Assembly: GCF_004803895.1 (NCBI RefSeq)
Contig: NZ_CP021978.1
Coordinates: 6,758,001-6,822,000 of the forward strand
Direction: 5' to 3'
From: Streptomyces hawaiiensis
GTDB taxonomy: Bacteria > Actinomycetota > Actinomycetes > Streptomycetales > Streptomycetaceae
Length of the DNA stretch: 64,000 nucleotides
Shown: one piece after another, positions 49,616 to 58,749 of the stretch
How the letters are laid out: the number at the start of each line of letters is the position of its first letter
Position numbering within the stretch: position 1 is the stretch's first letter
The notes under the pieces: generated by a model
What the model was told of the DNA's origin: nothing
Seen by the model: only the letters and a program-made list of their open reading frames with translations
The model's database searches: none
Translations under genes and position numbers: made by a program

Positions 49616-51670
49616 ATGTTCGAACCGCCCCGACGCGTCCTGTTCGGTGCCGCCTACTACCACGAGTACCAGCCGTACGACCGCCTCGAGGACGACCTCG
49701 ACCTGATGGCCGAGGCCCGCTTCACGGTCATCCGGGTCGGCGAGTCCGTCTGGTCCACCTGGGAGCCCGAGAACGGCCGTTTCGACCTCGACTGGCTCCA
49801 GCCGGTCCTGGACGGCGCCCACGAGCGGGGCATCTCCGTGATCCTCGGGACGCCCACGTACGCGGTGCCGCCCTGGCTGGCCCGGCAGTACCCGGAGATC
49901 GCGGGGGAGAGCCGCACCGGGCAGCGCATCGGCTGGGGCGCCCGGCAGGAGGCCGACTTCACGCACCCGGCGTTCCGCTTCCATGCCGAGCGGATCATCC
50001 GCAAGGTCGCCGAACGGTACGCCGGTCACCCGGCCGTCATCGGCTGGCAGGTCGACAACGAACCCGGCCTGCACCTCTTCCACAACCACGGCGTCTTCCA
50101 GCGCTTCACCGACGAACTGCGCCAGACCTACGGCGACGTGGAGACCCTCAACCGGGCATGGGGCCTGGTCTACTGGTCGCACCGGCTGTCCGCCTGGGCC
50201 GACCTGTGGACCCCGGACGGCAACGCCCAGCCGCAGTACGACCTCGCGTGGCGGCGCTTCCAGGCCCGGCTCACCACCGAGTTCATCGCCTGGCAGGCCG
50301 GCATCGTGCGCGAGTACGCCCGCCCCGGCCAGTTCGTCACGACGTGCATCTCCTACGACCGCCAGGGCGTCGAGGACGACAAGCTCACCGAGCACCTCGA
50401 CGTCACCGCCGGCAACCCGTACTACACGATGCAGGACGCCCTCACCCTGCCCGACACCGGCGCCGACGGGCAGAACTGGACGACCAACGGCACCTGGGCG
50501 CTGTACCGCAGCGCCGACCGCATGTACTCCTCCCGCCAGGAGCCCTTCCTGGTCACCGAGACCGACGCGCAGGCCATCGGCGGGCCCTGGGACAACCGCC
50601 CCGCCTACGACGGCCAGTGGCGCCAGGCCGCCTGGGCGCTGATCTCCCGTGGCGCCTCGATGATCGAGTACTGGCACTGGCACACCCTGCACTTCGGTGC
50701 CGAGACCTACTGGGGCGGCATCCTCCCGCACAACGGCCGCCCCGGCCGCGTCTACCGTGAACTGGCGGCACTGGGAGCGGAGCTGGAGCAGGCCGGCGAC
50801 CTGGTGTCGGCCCTCACCCCGGACGCCGATGTCGCCTTCCTCTACGACGGCCCCAGCAAGTGGGCGCTCCAGGGCCAGCCGCCGCTGGCCGGAGCCGACG
50901 GAGGCCCGGACGGGCGGTCGTACGAGAGGATCTTCGACGCGTTCTTCCGGGGCGCCTTCGACGCGGGGCTCCAGGCACGCGTGCTGCACCCCGGGCAGCT
51001 CCCGGACGCCGGGCTGCCGCCCCTGCTGGTCGTTCCCGCCTACTACGCCGCCGACGACTCCGTCCTCGACCGGCTGCGCTCCCACGCCGAGGCGGGCGGC
51101 CATCTCGTCCTCGGCCCCCGCACCGGCTACGGCGACACCGAGGCACGGGCCCGTACAGGCCTGCAGCCGGGCCGGCTGGCCGAGGCGGCCGGGGTGACGT
51201 ACGACGAGTTCAGCAACCTGCGCGACCCGCTGCCCGTCACCGGCACGGAATGCCTCCCCCTCCCGGCCGACGCGCACGCCCTGCACTGGGCGGACGGGCT
51301 GTCACCGCAGGGCGCCGAGACTCTGGCGGCGTACGAGCACCCGCACTTCGGCCGCTGGCCCGCCGCCACCACGCACCGCCACGGCGCCGGACGCATCACC
51401 TACGTCGGCACCGTGCCCGACCCGGCCTTCGCCCGCGCCCTGTTCGACCGGTACGCCCCGGACAACGTCTGGCGCCCCGCCCACCCGAGCGTCACGGCGA
51501 CCTCGGCCACCGCCCGGGACGGCCGCCGGGTGCGCTTCCTGCACAACTGGTCGTGGGAGGAGGTGTCCGTACCGGTGCCGGCGGCCCTGCGGGACGTGCT
51601 GTCGGACGCTCCGTACGCCGACGCGGTGCCGCTCGGGCCGTGGGACGTGAAGGTGCTGCGGGAGGAGTAG
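49616..51670 (+). CDS. GH42 beta-galactosidase
   Basis: 684 aa, the usual GH42 length. TIM-barrel domain (about 8-385) with acid/base Glu in GWQVDNEPGLHLFHN and nucleophile Glu in FLVTETDAQAIGG, then the trimerisation domain and a C-terminal beta domain. No signal peptide, so it acts in the cytosol on galactosides brought in by the upstream importer. ATG 49616 has GGGAGGA 7 bp upstream. Confidence 0.92.
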   Translation: MFEPPRRVLFGAAYYHEYQPYDRLEDDLDLMAEARFTVIRVGESVWSTWEPENGRFDLDWLQPVLDGAHERGISVILGTPTYAVPPWLARQYPEIAGESRTGQRIGWGARQEADFTHPAFRFHAERIIRKVAERYAGHPAVIGWQVDNEPGLHLFHNHGVFQRFTDELRQTYGDVETLNRAWGLVYWSHRLSAWADLWTPDGNAQPQYDLAWRRFQARLTTEFIAWQAGIVREYARPGQFVTTCISYDRQGVEDDKLTEHLDVTAGNPYYTMQDALTLPDTGADGQNWTTNGTWALYRSADRMYSSRQEPFLVTETDAQAIGGPWDNRPAYDGQWRQAAWALISRGASMIEYWHWHTLHFGAETYWGGILPHNGRPGRVYRELAALGAELEQAGDLVSALTPDADVAFLYDGPSKWALQGQPPLAGADGGPDGRSYERIFDAFFRGAFDAGLQARVLHPGQLPDAGLPPLLVVPAYYAADDSVLDRLRSHAEAGGHLVLGPRTGYGDTEARARTGLQPGRLAEAAGVTYDEFSNLRDPLPVTGTECLPLPADAHALHWADGLSPQGAETLAAYEHPHFGRWPAATTHRHGAGRITYVGTVPDPAFARALFDRYAPDNVWRPAHPSVTATSATARDGRRVRFLHNWSWEEVSVPVPAALRDVLSDAPYADAVPLGPWDVKVLREE

Positions 51671-51803
51671 CTCCGCCCACCATCCTTGCGACCCGGGGAG
51701 TTCCGGCCGCCTGTTCGCTGGGAATCGTGTCAGGGGCGTGGGCCGTGCCGTCCCGGAGGGGGAGCGGGCGGGCCGTGCCGTCCGGGCGAAGGGATGGGAA
51801 GCC

Positions 51804-52742
51804 ATGACGTCACCGCTGCCCTCGGGAGAGACGCTGCCGCAACCGGTGCTGAACCCGCCGGCGTCGGTCGCGGTGTTCCTGGTCGCCACGATCGAACCGG
51901 GTGGGGAAGGCGCCGTACGGGAGGTGCTGGGCTCCCTCGCGGGTCTGGTGCGGTCCGTCGGCTTCCCCAGTCCCGACGGCGGGCTGGGCTGCGTCGCCGG
52001 GGCCGGGTCCCAGGCGTGGGGCCGGCTGTTCGGCGGCCCGCGGCCCGCCGAGCTGCACCCGTTCCGTGAACTGGCCGGGCCCCGGCATCACGCCCCGTCC
52101 ACCCCCGGCGACCTGTTCTTCCACATCAGGGCCGCCCGCACCGACCTGTGCTTCGCGCTGGCCGCCGAGCTGGTGCGGCGGCTGCGCTGCGCGGTCACCG
52201 TGCGGGACGAGACGCAGGCCTTCTCCTACTTCGACTCACGCAACCTGCTCGGCTTCGTCGACGGCACCGAGAACCCGGTCGGGCAGGCCGCGGCCGACGC
52301 GGCGCTGGTCGGCGAGGAGGATCCCGGCTTCCGGGGCGGCAGTTACGCGCTGGTGCAGAAGTACCTGCACGACGTGGACGCCTGGGACGCCCTGGCCGTC
52401 GAGGCGCAGGAGAAGATCATCGGCCGCAGCAAGCTCACCAACCTGGAACTGGACGCGCCCGGTTCGCACAAGGACGTCAACACCGTCCTCGGCCCGGACG
52501 GTGCGGAGCAGAAGATCCTTCGCTCGGCGATGCCGTTCGGCAGGCCCGGGCACGGGGAGTTCGGCACGTACTTCGTGGCCTACGCGCGCACGCCCGGGAT
52601 ACCCGAGACGATGCTGCGCAAGATGTTCCTGGGCGGGCCGGGCTCGGGACCCGACCCGCTGCTGGACTACTCGCGCGCCGTCACCGGCAGCCTGTTCTTC
52701 GTACCCCCGGCGGGCTTCCTGGAAGCCCTGTCCGACAGTTGA
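51804..52742 (+). CDS. Dye-decolourising (DyP-type) heme peroxidase, YfeX-like
   Basis: 312 aa. The family motif GFVDGTENP holds the catalytic Asp; the heme-ligand His is likely in APGSHKDVNTVLG, and the distal Arg in YFVAYARTPGIPE. No Tat or Sec signal is present, so it is a cytoplasmic B-type DyP; an encapsulin targeting tail is not obvious. Its 3' end overlaps the convergent apbE gene by 76 bp. A longer in-frame start upstream lacks a ribosome site. Confidence 0.9.
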   Translation: MTSPLPSGETLPQPVLNPPASVAVFLVATIEPGGEGAVREVLGSLAGLVRSVGFPSPDGGLGCVAGAGSQAWGRLFGGPRPAELHPFRELAGPRHHAPSTPGDLFFHIRAARTDLCFALAAELVRRLRCAVTVRDETQAFSYFDSRNLLGFVDGTENPVGQAAADAALVGEEDPGFRGGSYALVQKYLHDVDAWDALAVEAQEKIIGRSKLTNLELDAPGSHKDVNTVLGPDGAEQKILRSAMPFGRPGHGEFGTYFVAYARTPGIPETMLRKMFLGGPGSGPDPLLDYSRAVTGSLFFVPPAGFLEALSDS

Positions 52743-53458
52743 CCCCCCGCCACCGGGAATCCCGCACTGCGCAGCACGCGCCGTTCCGCGTCCACGGCGA
52801 ACACCTCGCAGCCGTCGCGGGCCGCTGCCCACGCGATGCCCTCCACGCCGAGTGCGAAGGCCGCTGTCGCGACCGTGTCCGCCTCCGTCAGGGTCGGGGC
52901 CACCACCGTCATGCTGAGCAGTCCCCTCGCAGGGCGGCCGGTGCGGCCGTCGAGGATGTGGTCGCCGCGTTCGTAGCGGGCGGAGGTCGCCACGGCCCGG
53001 TCCGTGAGGTCCAGCACCGTGCACAGCCGGTCGGCGTGTTCGGGATGGCGTACGCCGACGCGCCAGGGCCCGCCGGAGGCGATCACGTCGCCGCCCGCAT
53101 TGAGGCAGAAGCGGCGCGCCCCGGCCGCCCTCAGCAGCTCCGCTCCCCTCTGCACCGACCAGCCTTTCACCACGGCGCAGGGGTCGAGGCCGCGGCCGGG
53201 CAGGCGCACGTCGAAGGCGCCGTCCGTCGCGATCCGGTACTCCTCGCACAGGGCCAGGACCTCCCGGAGGTCCCGGCCGGGCTGCGCCACCTCGCCCCGG
53301 TCCAGCCGGGAGACCTCGCTGTCCGCCCGGAACGGGCTGAACCGCGCGTCGACCTCGCGCAGCCACGCGAACAGGGCGTCCACCGGTACCCCGGGGAAGT
53401 CCTCGTCGTCGATGCGCACCGACACCGGGAACCCCATGACGTGCTCGACGCGCCGCAT
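52667..53458 (-). CDS. apbE: FAD:protein FMN transferase
   Basis: 263 aa ApbE. It moves FMN from FAD onto a Thr of target flavoproteins. Visible: DPCAVVKGWSVQR, LNAGGDVIASG, ATSARYERGDHILDGRTGRPA and the metal-site ADTVATAAFALG. No lipoprotein signal, so it is a cytosolic or cotranslationally exported type. The likely target, the FMN-binding protein, is encoded 4 bp upstream in the same operon. The last 25 codons run through the end of the DyP gene; the ending KPAGGTKNRLPVTARE may be dispensable. Confidence 0.9.
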   Translation of the reverse strand: MRRVEHVMGFPVSVRIDDEDFPGVPVDALFAWLREVDARFSPFRADSEVSRLDRGEVAQPGRDLREVLALCEEYRIATDGAFDVRLPGRGLDPCAVVKGWSVQRGAELLRAAGARRFCLNAGGDVIASGGPWRVGVRHPEHADRLCTVLDLTDRAVATSARYERGDHILDGRTGRPARGLLSMTVVAPTLTEADTVATAAFALGVEGIAWAAARDGCEVFAVDAERRVLRSAGFPVAGGQLSDRASRKPAGGTKNRLPVTARE

Positions 53459-53462
53459 CCCG

Positions 53463-53879
53463 TCAGCCCTTCGCGTCGAGGGCGGCCTGGAGGGACTCCC
53501 TGTAGCCGTCGCTGGTGATCGTGGCGCCGGACACCGTGTCGATGTCCGCGCTCTGCGCCCGCAGGGTCTCCTCGATCAGCTGCGGTACCGCGGCCCTGGT
53601 CTGCGGATGGTCCGGCTGCCGCAGCATCCGCACCGAGGCGATCTTGTCGCCCTCGAAGGTGACCTCGACCCGCACCGGTCCCTTCTCGGTGTCGATCGTG
53701 GACCCCGACACCACCGTGGACGTCGTGCCACCGGGCCCCGCCGACGACGAGACCGAGGGCGTCGACGCGGGCTCCGCGGCCTGCGTGGACGACGACCCGG
53801 TGTCGGGTGAGGGCGCGTAGCGCCAGAGCGGGATCAGGCCCGCCACACTGAGGACGAGGACGGGTATGGCTCGCTTCAC
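53463..53879 (-). CDS. FMN-binding domain protein, flavinylation target
   Basis: 138 aa. One N-terminal membrane anchor/signal (IPVLVLSVAGLIPLW), a Ser/Pro/Thr-rich spacer (about 22-60) and an FMN_bind domain ending in the ApbE target motif D114-x-x-S117-G-A-T120 (DTVSGATITSDGY), where Thr120 would carry FMN. The protein would face outside the membrane and pass electrons from the flavocytochrome. GTG start with AGGAGAG upstream; sits between apbE and the reductase gene. Confidence 0.88.
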   Translation of the reverse strand: MKRAIPVLVLSVAGLIPLWRYAPSPDTGSSSTQAAEPASTPSVSSSAGPGGTTSTVVSGSTIDTEKGPVRVEVTFEGDKIASVRMLRQPDHPQTRAAVPQLIEETLRAQSADIDTVSGATITSDGYRESLQAALDAKG

Positions 53880-53892
53880 GAATCTCTCCTCG

Positions 53893-55233
53893 TCATCCGG
53901 CCAGGCTGAAGCGTTCGAAGTGGGTCTGCGAACCGGGCACGCCCAGCTCACGCAGGCTGGCGAGCACCGCGTTCATCATCGGCGGCGGCCCGCACAGGTA
54001 GACGTCCCGCTCGGCGATGTCCGGCACCAGCCGGGCGAGCTCCCCGGGCGCCAGCCGGTCCGGCACGGGCGGCCCGGTCACCAGGTGCAGCTCGGCCCCC
54101 TTGGCCGACGCGAGGTCGCGCAGTTCGTCGTGGAGGACGGCGTCCCGGTCCGTCGCGACCCGGTAGATCACGACCGCGTGGCCGTGCAGTTCCTCCAGCA
54201 GGGCCCGAATCGGCGTGACACCGACGCCACCGGCGATGAGCACGGCGTCCGGCCGGGTGCGGTGCAGACTGGTGAAGGCGCCGTAGGGGCCCTCGGCGAA
54301 CACGCGCGTGCCGACCTTCAGGTGCCGCAGGGCCGCACTGCCGTCACCGGCCCGCTTGACGGTCAGGCGCAGCGTGCGGCCGTCCGGGGCGGCCGACAGG
54401 GAGAACGGGTTCGCCTGCCACCAGCGGTCCTTCGTCAGGAACCGCCACAGGAAGAACTGCCCGGCCCGGGCGGGCAGCCGGTCCAGGTCGCGGCCCGTGA
54501 CGTAGACCGAGACGACGTGGTCGTTCTCCGGGACGACGGCCGTGACCCGGAGCCGGTGACGCAGGTTGCGCCACAGCGGCAGCACCAGCCGGCCGGCGAA
54601 CACCGAGGCCAGGGCCACGCCCCACACGGCGTACCAGTACGTCGTCGCTACGGACGACGAGGCGAACGTCGTACCCGCCGCCACCTGGTGCGTGAACGCC
54701 AGGACCACCGCCACGTAGGTGTACAGGTGGATGAAGTGCCAGGTCTCGTACGCCAGCCGGCGCCGGGCGTAGCGGGCCGAGACCGCCCCGACCACGAGGA
54801 TGATCGCCAGGGCGACGATCGCCCGCAGCACGCCCTCGACCGTCTCGGCGAGGTCCACCAGCTGGTTCACCGGGTCCAGGGACGAGGACTCGGCGTATCC
54901 GAAGACGATGAACACCACGTGCGCCAGCAGCAGCCACAGCACCGAGAAGCCCGTCCAGCGGTGCCAGGACGTCAGCCGGTCCATGCCGATCCGCCGGTCG
55001 AACCACGGCAGCCGGGCCACCAGCAGCAGCTGGAACGCCATGAGCAGTGCCGCGTACAGCCCGGCCAGTCTGCCCAGCACGATCAGCGCGTTGGAGGCGA
55101 AACCGGCCTGCGCGAAGAACACGGCCACGGTGACCGCGTTCGCCAGCAGCACCGCGTACAGGCCGGTGCGGCCCACCACTCGGGGTCGCACGCCCGGGCG
55201 GGTCGCCGCGGGAGGTTGATGGAGGGTCGTCAC
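53893..55233 (-). CDS. Ferric-reductase-like flavocytochrome (membrane heme + FNR domain)
   Basis: 446 aa. Six helices (about 25-225) with heme-ligand His in SWHRWTGFSVLWLLLAHVVF and YETWHFIHLYTYVAVVLAFTHQ, then an FAD domain (FSLSAAPDGRTLRLTVKR) and an NAD(P) domain (LIAGGVGVTPIRALLEEL, VYLCGPPPMMNAV). It moves electrons from NAD(P)H across the membrane. GTG 55231-55233 with AAGGAG is preferred to an upstream start. First gene of the operon with the FMN-binding protein and apbE. Confidence 0.9.
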   Translation of the reverse strand: MTTLHQPPAATRPGVRPRVVGRTGLYAVLLANAVTVAVFFAQAGFASNALIVLGRLAGLYAALLMAFQLLLVARLPWFDRRIGMDRLTSWHRWTGFSVLWLLLAHVVFIVFGYAESSSLDPVNQLVDLAETVEGVLRAIVALAIILVVGAVSARYARRRLAYETWHFIHLYTYVAVVLAFTHQVAAGTTFASSSVATTYWYAVWGVALASVFAGRLVLPLWRNLRHRLRVTAVVPENDHVVSVYVTGRDLDRLPARAGQFFLWRFLTKDRWWQANPFSLSAAPDGRTLRLTVKRAGDGSAALRHLKVGTRVFAEGPYGAFTSLHRTRPDAVLIAGGVGVTPIRALLEELHGHAVVIYRVATDRDAVLHDELRDLASAKGAELHLVTGPPVPDRLAPGELARLVPDIAERDVYLCGPPPMMNAVLASLRELGVPGSQTHFERFSLAG

Positions 55234-55283
55234 GGTCGGCAGCTCCTTGATCGGATCCTGGGATACCGAGCTTGGCGCGGGGG

Positions 55284-55305
55284 AGCTGTCGGAAAGCTGT
55301 CGCTC
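55284..55305. promoter_or_regulatory. Tandem 11-bp direct repeat, response-regulator site candidate
   Basis: AGCTGTCGGAA and AGCTGTCGCTC are repeated with an 11-bp period (55284 and 55295), with a weaker third unit AACTTTCAAGT after them. One-turn direct repeats are the usual binding shape for OmpR/PhoB-type regulators, and the site lies in the gap between the flavocytochrome operon and the divergent OmpR-type regulator gene. Confidence 0.6.
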
Positions 55306-55385
55306 AACTTTCAAGTGTCTATCGATCCCGCCGCGGGAGGGCGGGCGGCTATGGCGGCACGGGACCCGTGCAGCACTATGAGGTC

Positions 55386-56084
55386 GTGGAAAAAGTACGA
55401 CTTCTCGTCGTCGACGACGACCCGCCCATCGCCGATCTCGTCGCGACCGTCGCCCGCTACGAGGGCTGGGAGGCGGTCACGGCGTACACCGGCGAGGACG
55501 CGCTGCGGCGGGCCGCCGAGTTCCACCCGGACATCGTGGTGCTCGACCTGATGCTGCCCGGCGTGGACGGCTTCGGCGTCCTGGACCGGCTGCGCGCCTC
55601 CGGCACGATGGTGCCGGTGGTGTTCCTCACCGCGCGCGACGGCGTCGCCGACCGGGTCGCGGGCCTCACCCGGGGCGGCGACGACTACCTGGTCAAGCCG
55701 TTCGCCGTGGAGGAGCTGATGGCCCGGCTGCGGACCGTGCTGCGGCGCAGCGCGGGCCCCGCCTTCCAGCGGTCCGTGCTCCAGGTCGGCGACCTGGCCA
55801 TGGACGAGGACACCCGGGAGGTCCGGCGCGGCGACAGGCTGCTGTCGCTGACCCCGACCGAGTACGAGGTGCTGCGCTACCTCATGCGCAAGTCGCCCAC
55901 CGTGCTCACGAAGGCGCAGATCCTCGACCACGTGTGGGAGTACGGCTTCGGCGGCCGCTCCAACGTCGTCGAGCTGGTCGTCAGCCGGCTGCGCCGCAAG
56001 CTCGACGAGACCGACGACGCCGCCTCGCCGCTCATCCACACCGTGCGCGGGTTCGGGTACGTGCTGCGGCAGGCCGCCGAGTGA
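55386..56084 (+). CDS. OmpR-family response regulator
   Basis: 232 aa. Receiver domain with acidic pair in LLVVDDDPPIADL, phospho-acceptor Asp in IVVLDLMLPGVDGFG, Thr in FLTARDG and Lys in YLVKPFA; winged-helix C-terminal domain (LSLTPTEYEVLRYLM, SNVVELVVSRLRRKLD). GTG 55386 has GAGG upstream. Paired with the kinase that starts in its stop. The divergent apbE/FMN-binding/flavocytochrome operon is the probable target (inference). Confidence 0.92.
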   Translation: MEKVRLLVVDDDPPIADLVATVARYEGWEAVTAYTGEDALRRAAEFHPDIVVLDLMLPGVDGFGVLDRLRASGTMVPVVFLTARDGVADRVAGLTRGGDDYLVKPFAVEELMARLRTVLRRSAGPAFQRSVLQVGDLAMDEDTREVRRGDRLLSLTPTEYEVLRYLMRKSPTVLTKAQILDHVWEYGFGGRSNVVELVVSRLRRKLDETDDAASPLIHTVRGFGYVLRQAAE

Positions 56085-57544
56085 TCGCCCGGCTGCGAGG
56101 GGCCTACCGCGGGATGCGGCTGGGCACCCGGCTGGCCCTCGGCCTCGGCGCCCTTTCCCTGGTCGTGTTCGCCGTCGTCGGCACGGCCCTGACCACGTAC
56201 ATGCGGGACTACCTCTCCGCCCAGCTCGACACCCAGCTCGCGCAGGCCCAGATCGCCCAGTCCAAGAGCATCGCGGACTACGGCACCCTCTCGGGCAAGA
56301 AGTACTACAGCTGGTTCTACGCCGTGTACGACGTGTCGGACGGCAGGACCGAGCTCCGCAGGCCCGAGGACCCCGCCGATCTGCCCAAGGACGTCGACGA
56401 CTTCACCTCGCTGGCCCGGGCGCAGACCGCCGCGCACACCGAACTCCTGCGCACCGAGCACCTCAAGGGCGCGGGCTCCTACCGGCTGCGCGCCTGCGAG
56501 GTCGAGCCCGGGGTGGTCCTGGTGAGCGCCGCGCCCATGGACGACATCGAGGACACGGTCGGGCAGCTCGTCACCCTCCAGGTCGTCGCCTTCGGGCTCG
56601 CGCTGCTCGCACTGGTGATCTTCGGCCGCCGGATGCTGCGCCGCGGTCTGAAGCCGCTCAGCGACATGGCGTCCACCGCACACGGCATCGCCTCGCACGA
56701 CCTGACCGAGTCGGCGGCCCGGCTGCCGCTGCGCGTCGACGGCCGGGACGGCGGGCCCGAGGTGGACGAACTGCGCACCGCCTTCAACACGATGCTGGAG
56801 CACATCGACGACTCCCTCGCCGTGCGCGCCGAGGCCGAGCAGCGGCTGCGCCGTTTCGTCGCCGACGCCTCGCACGAGCTGCGCACCCCGCTGATGTCGG
56901 TGCGCGGTTACGCCGACCTCTTCCAGTACGCCGCCGCCAACGCCCCTGAGGAACGCGACCGGCACCTGGCCCGGCTGCGCGCCGAGGCCGCCCGCATGGG
57001 CGTCCTCCTGGACGACCTGCTGCTGCTCGCCCGGCTGGACGCGGCGGAGGTGGAGGCGCCGCTGCGCCTGCAGGAGGCCGACCTCGGGGAGCTGGTGGGC
57101 CAGGCCGCGGACGCCTTCCGCGCGGGCCGCCCCGGCCATCCCCTGACCGTCCTGGCCGGTCCGGCGCCGGTGCGGCTGCTGATGGACCCGCAACGCATCC
57201 GCCAGGTCCTCGACAACCTCCTGGCCAACGCCGCGGTGCACACCCCGGCGGGGACGAAGGTGTCGGTGGAGGTGGCCGTCGTGCCCGGCGCGGCCGAGGT
57301 GCGGGTCGCCGACGCGGGGCCGGGCATCCCGCCCGGTGACCGGGCCCGCGTCTTCGACCGCTTCTACCGCGTCGACAAGGCCCGCAGCCGCGACCGCGAC
57401 CGCGGCGGCAGCGGCCTCGGCCTGGCGGTCGCCCGGTCCCTGGTCCGCGCCCACGGCGGCCGCATCGAACTGAACAGCGCACCGGGAGCGACGGTGTTCA
57501 CCGTGCGCCTGCCCGTGCGGGGCGTACGCCCTGCGGACCGGTGA
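56081..57544 (+). CDS. Sensor histidine kinase
   Basis: 487 aa. Helix 1 (about 19-40), an extracytoplasmic sensor domain of about 130 residues, helix 2 (about 165-187), HAMP, HisKA with phospho-His in FVADASHELRTPLMS, and an HATPase domain (DNLLANAAVHTPAGTK, GPGIPPGDRARVF, GGSGLGLAVARSLV). GTG 56081 overlaps the regulator stop by 4 bp. The outside domain has one Cys in LRACEVEPG and no recognised ligand fold. Confidence 0.92.
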   Translation: MIARLRGAYRGMRLGTRLALGLGALSLVVFAVVGTALTTYMRDYLSAQLDTQLAQAQIAQSKSIADYGTLSGKKYYSWFYAVYDVSDGRTELRRPEDPADLPKDVDDFTSLARAQTAAHTELLRTEHLKGAGSYRLRACEVEPGVVLVSAAPMDDIEDTVGQLVTLQVVAFGLALLALVIFGRRMLRRGLKPLSDMASTAHGIASHDLTESAARLPLRVDGRDGGPEVDELRTAFNTMLEHIDDSLAVRAEAEQRLRRFVADASHELRTPLMSVRGYADLFQYAAANAPEERDRHLARLRAEAARMGVLLDDLLLLARLDAAEVEAPLRLQEADLGELVGQAADAFRAGRPGHPLTVLAGPAPVRLLMDPQRIRQVLDNLLANAAVHTPAGTKVSVEVAVVPGAAEVRVADAGPGIPPGDRARVFDRFYRVDKARSRDRDRGGSGLGLAVARSLVRAHGGRIELNSAPGATVFTVRLPVRGVRPADR

Positions 57545-57624
57545 AAGGCGCCCTCTAGACTCGACCGGAAACAGCCCGTACGACCCTGGCCAACGCTTCC
57601 GCCAACCCGAAGGGCTCCGGCGCC

Positions 57625-58749
57625 TTGATACGGATCGAATCAGTCACCAAGCGCTATCCGGACGGCACGGTGGCGGTCGACCGGCTCTCCCTGGAGATAC
57701 CCGACCGCTCGATCACCGTCCTCGTCGGACCCTCGGGCTGCGGCAAGACGACCACCCTGCGGATGATCAACCGGATGGTCGAACCGAGCGAGGGAACGAT
57801 CCTCCTCGACGGCGAGGACATCCAGCGCCGGCCCGTCACCACCCTGCGCCGGTCCATGGGTTACGTCATCCAGAACGCCGGGCTCTTCCAGCACCGCACG
57901 ATCCTCGACAACATCGCCACCGTGCCCCGCGTGCTCGGCTGGGGCAAGCAGAAGGCCCGGGCCCGGGCGGCCGAGCTGATGGAGCGGGTGGGCCTCGACG
58001 CCGCGCTCGCCAAGCGGTACCCGTACCAGCTGTCCGGGGGCCAGCAGCAGCGCGTCGGCGTGGCCCGGGCGCTCGCCGCCGACCCGCCCGTGCTGCTCAT
58101 GGACGAGCCGTTCTCGGCGGTCGACCCGGTCGTGCGCAAGGGCCTCCAGGACGAACTGCTGCGCATTCAGGACGAGTTGGGCAAGACCATCGTCTTCGTC
58201 ACCCACGACATCGACGAGGCGATCAAACTCGGCACGATGGTCGCCGTGATGCGCGAGGGCGGGCACCTCGCCCAGTACGCACCCCCGGCCGAGCTGCTGT
58301 CCCACCCCGCCGACGCCTTCGTCGAGGACTTCCTCGGCGCCGACCGCGGCATCCGGCGGCTGTCGTTCTTCCCCTCCGCCGAACTCCCGCTGACCACCGG
58401 CCCGGTGATCCCGGCCGACGCCACCGCCGAGCAGATCGCCGCCCCCGGCGAGCCCTGGCTCCTGGTCACCGACGCCGACGGCAGCCCCCTCGGCTGGGCC
58501 GAGCGGCGCGACCTCACGGCCGGTGACATCAAGGCCGGCCGGCTCGTCCCGCACGGGCGGCCCTTCGTCCCCGGCACCGACTCCCTGCGGGCCGCCCTCG
58601 ACTGCGCCGTGCTCTCCCCGGCCGGGTACGCCGTCGCCGTGGACGGCACCGGGCGCGTGACCGGCGTGGTCTCGCAAGCGACCATCGGCGAGGCGATCCG
58701 CGACGCCCACGCCGCCGGTCACGCCGACGAGGCCAAGGTCGCGTCGTGA
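57625..58749 (+). CDS. Glycine betaine/choline-type ABC ATPase (OpuBA/ProV-like)
   Basis: 374 aa. Walker A VGPSGCGKTTTLRM, Q-loop, signature LSGGQQQRVGVARA, Walker B PVLLMDEPFSAVDP, H-loop FVTHDIDEA. The C-terminal part (about 255-360) is CBS-like, as in osmoregulated OpuA/OpuB ATPases. TTG 57625 is the only reasonable start; AAGGG lies 11 bp upstream. First gene of a four-gene importer operon. Confidence 0.9.
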   Translation: MIRIESVTKRYPDGTVAVDRLSLEIPDRSITVLVGPSGCGKTTTLRMINRMVEPSEGTILLDGEDIQRRPVTTLRRSMGYVIQNAGLFQHRTILDNIATVPRVLGWGKQKARARAAELMERVGLDAALAKRYPYQLSGGQQQRVGVARALAADPPVLLMDEPFSAVDPVVRKGLQDELLRIQDELGKTIVFVTHDIDEAIKLGTMVAVMREGGHLAQYAPPAELLSHPADAFVEDFLGADRGIRRLSFFPSAELPLTTGPVIPADATAEQIAAPGEPWLLVTDADGSPLGWAERRDLTAGDIKAGRLVPHGRPFVPGTDSLRAALDCAVLSPAGYAVAVDGTGRVTGVVSQATIGEAIRDAHAAGHADEAKVAS

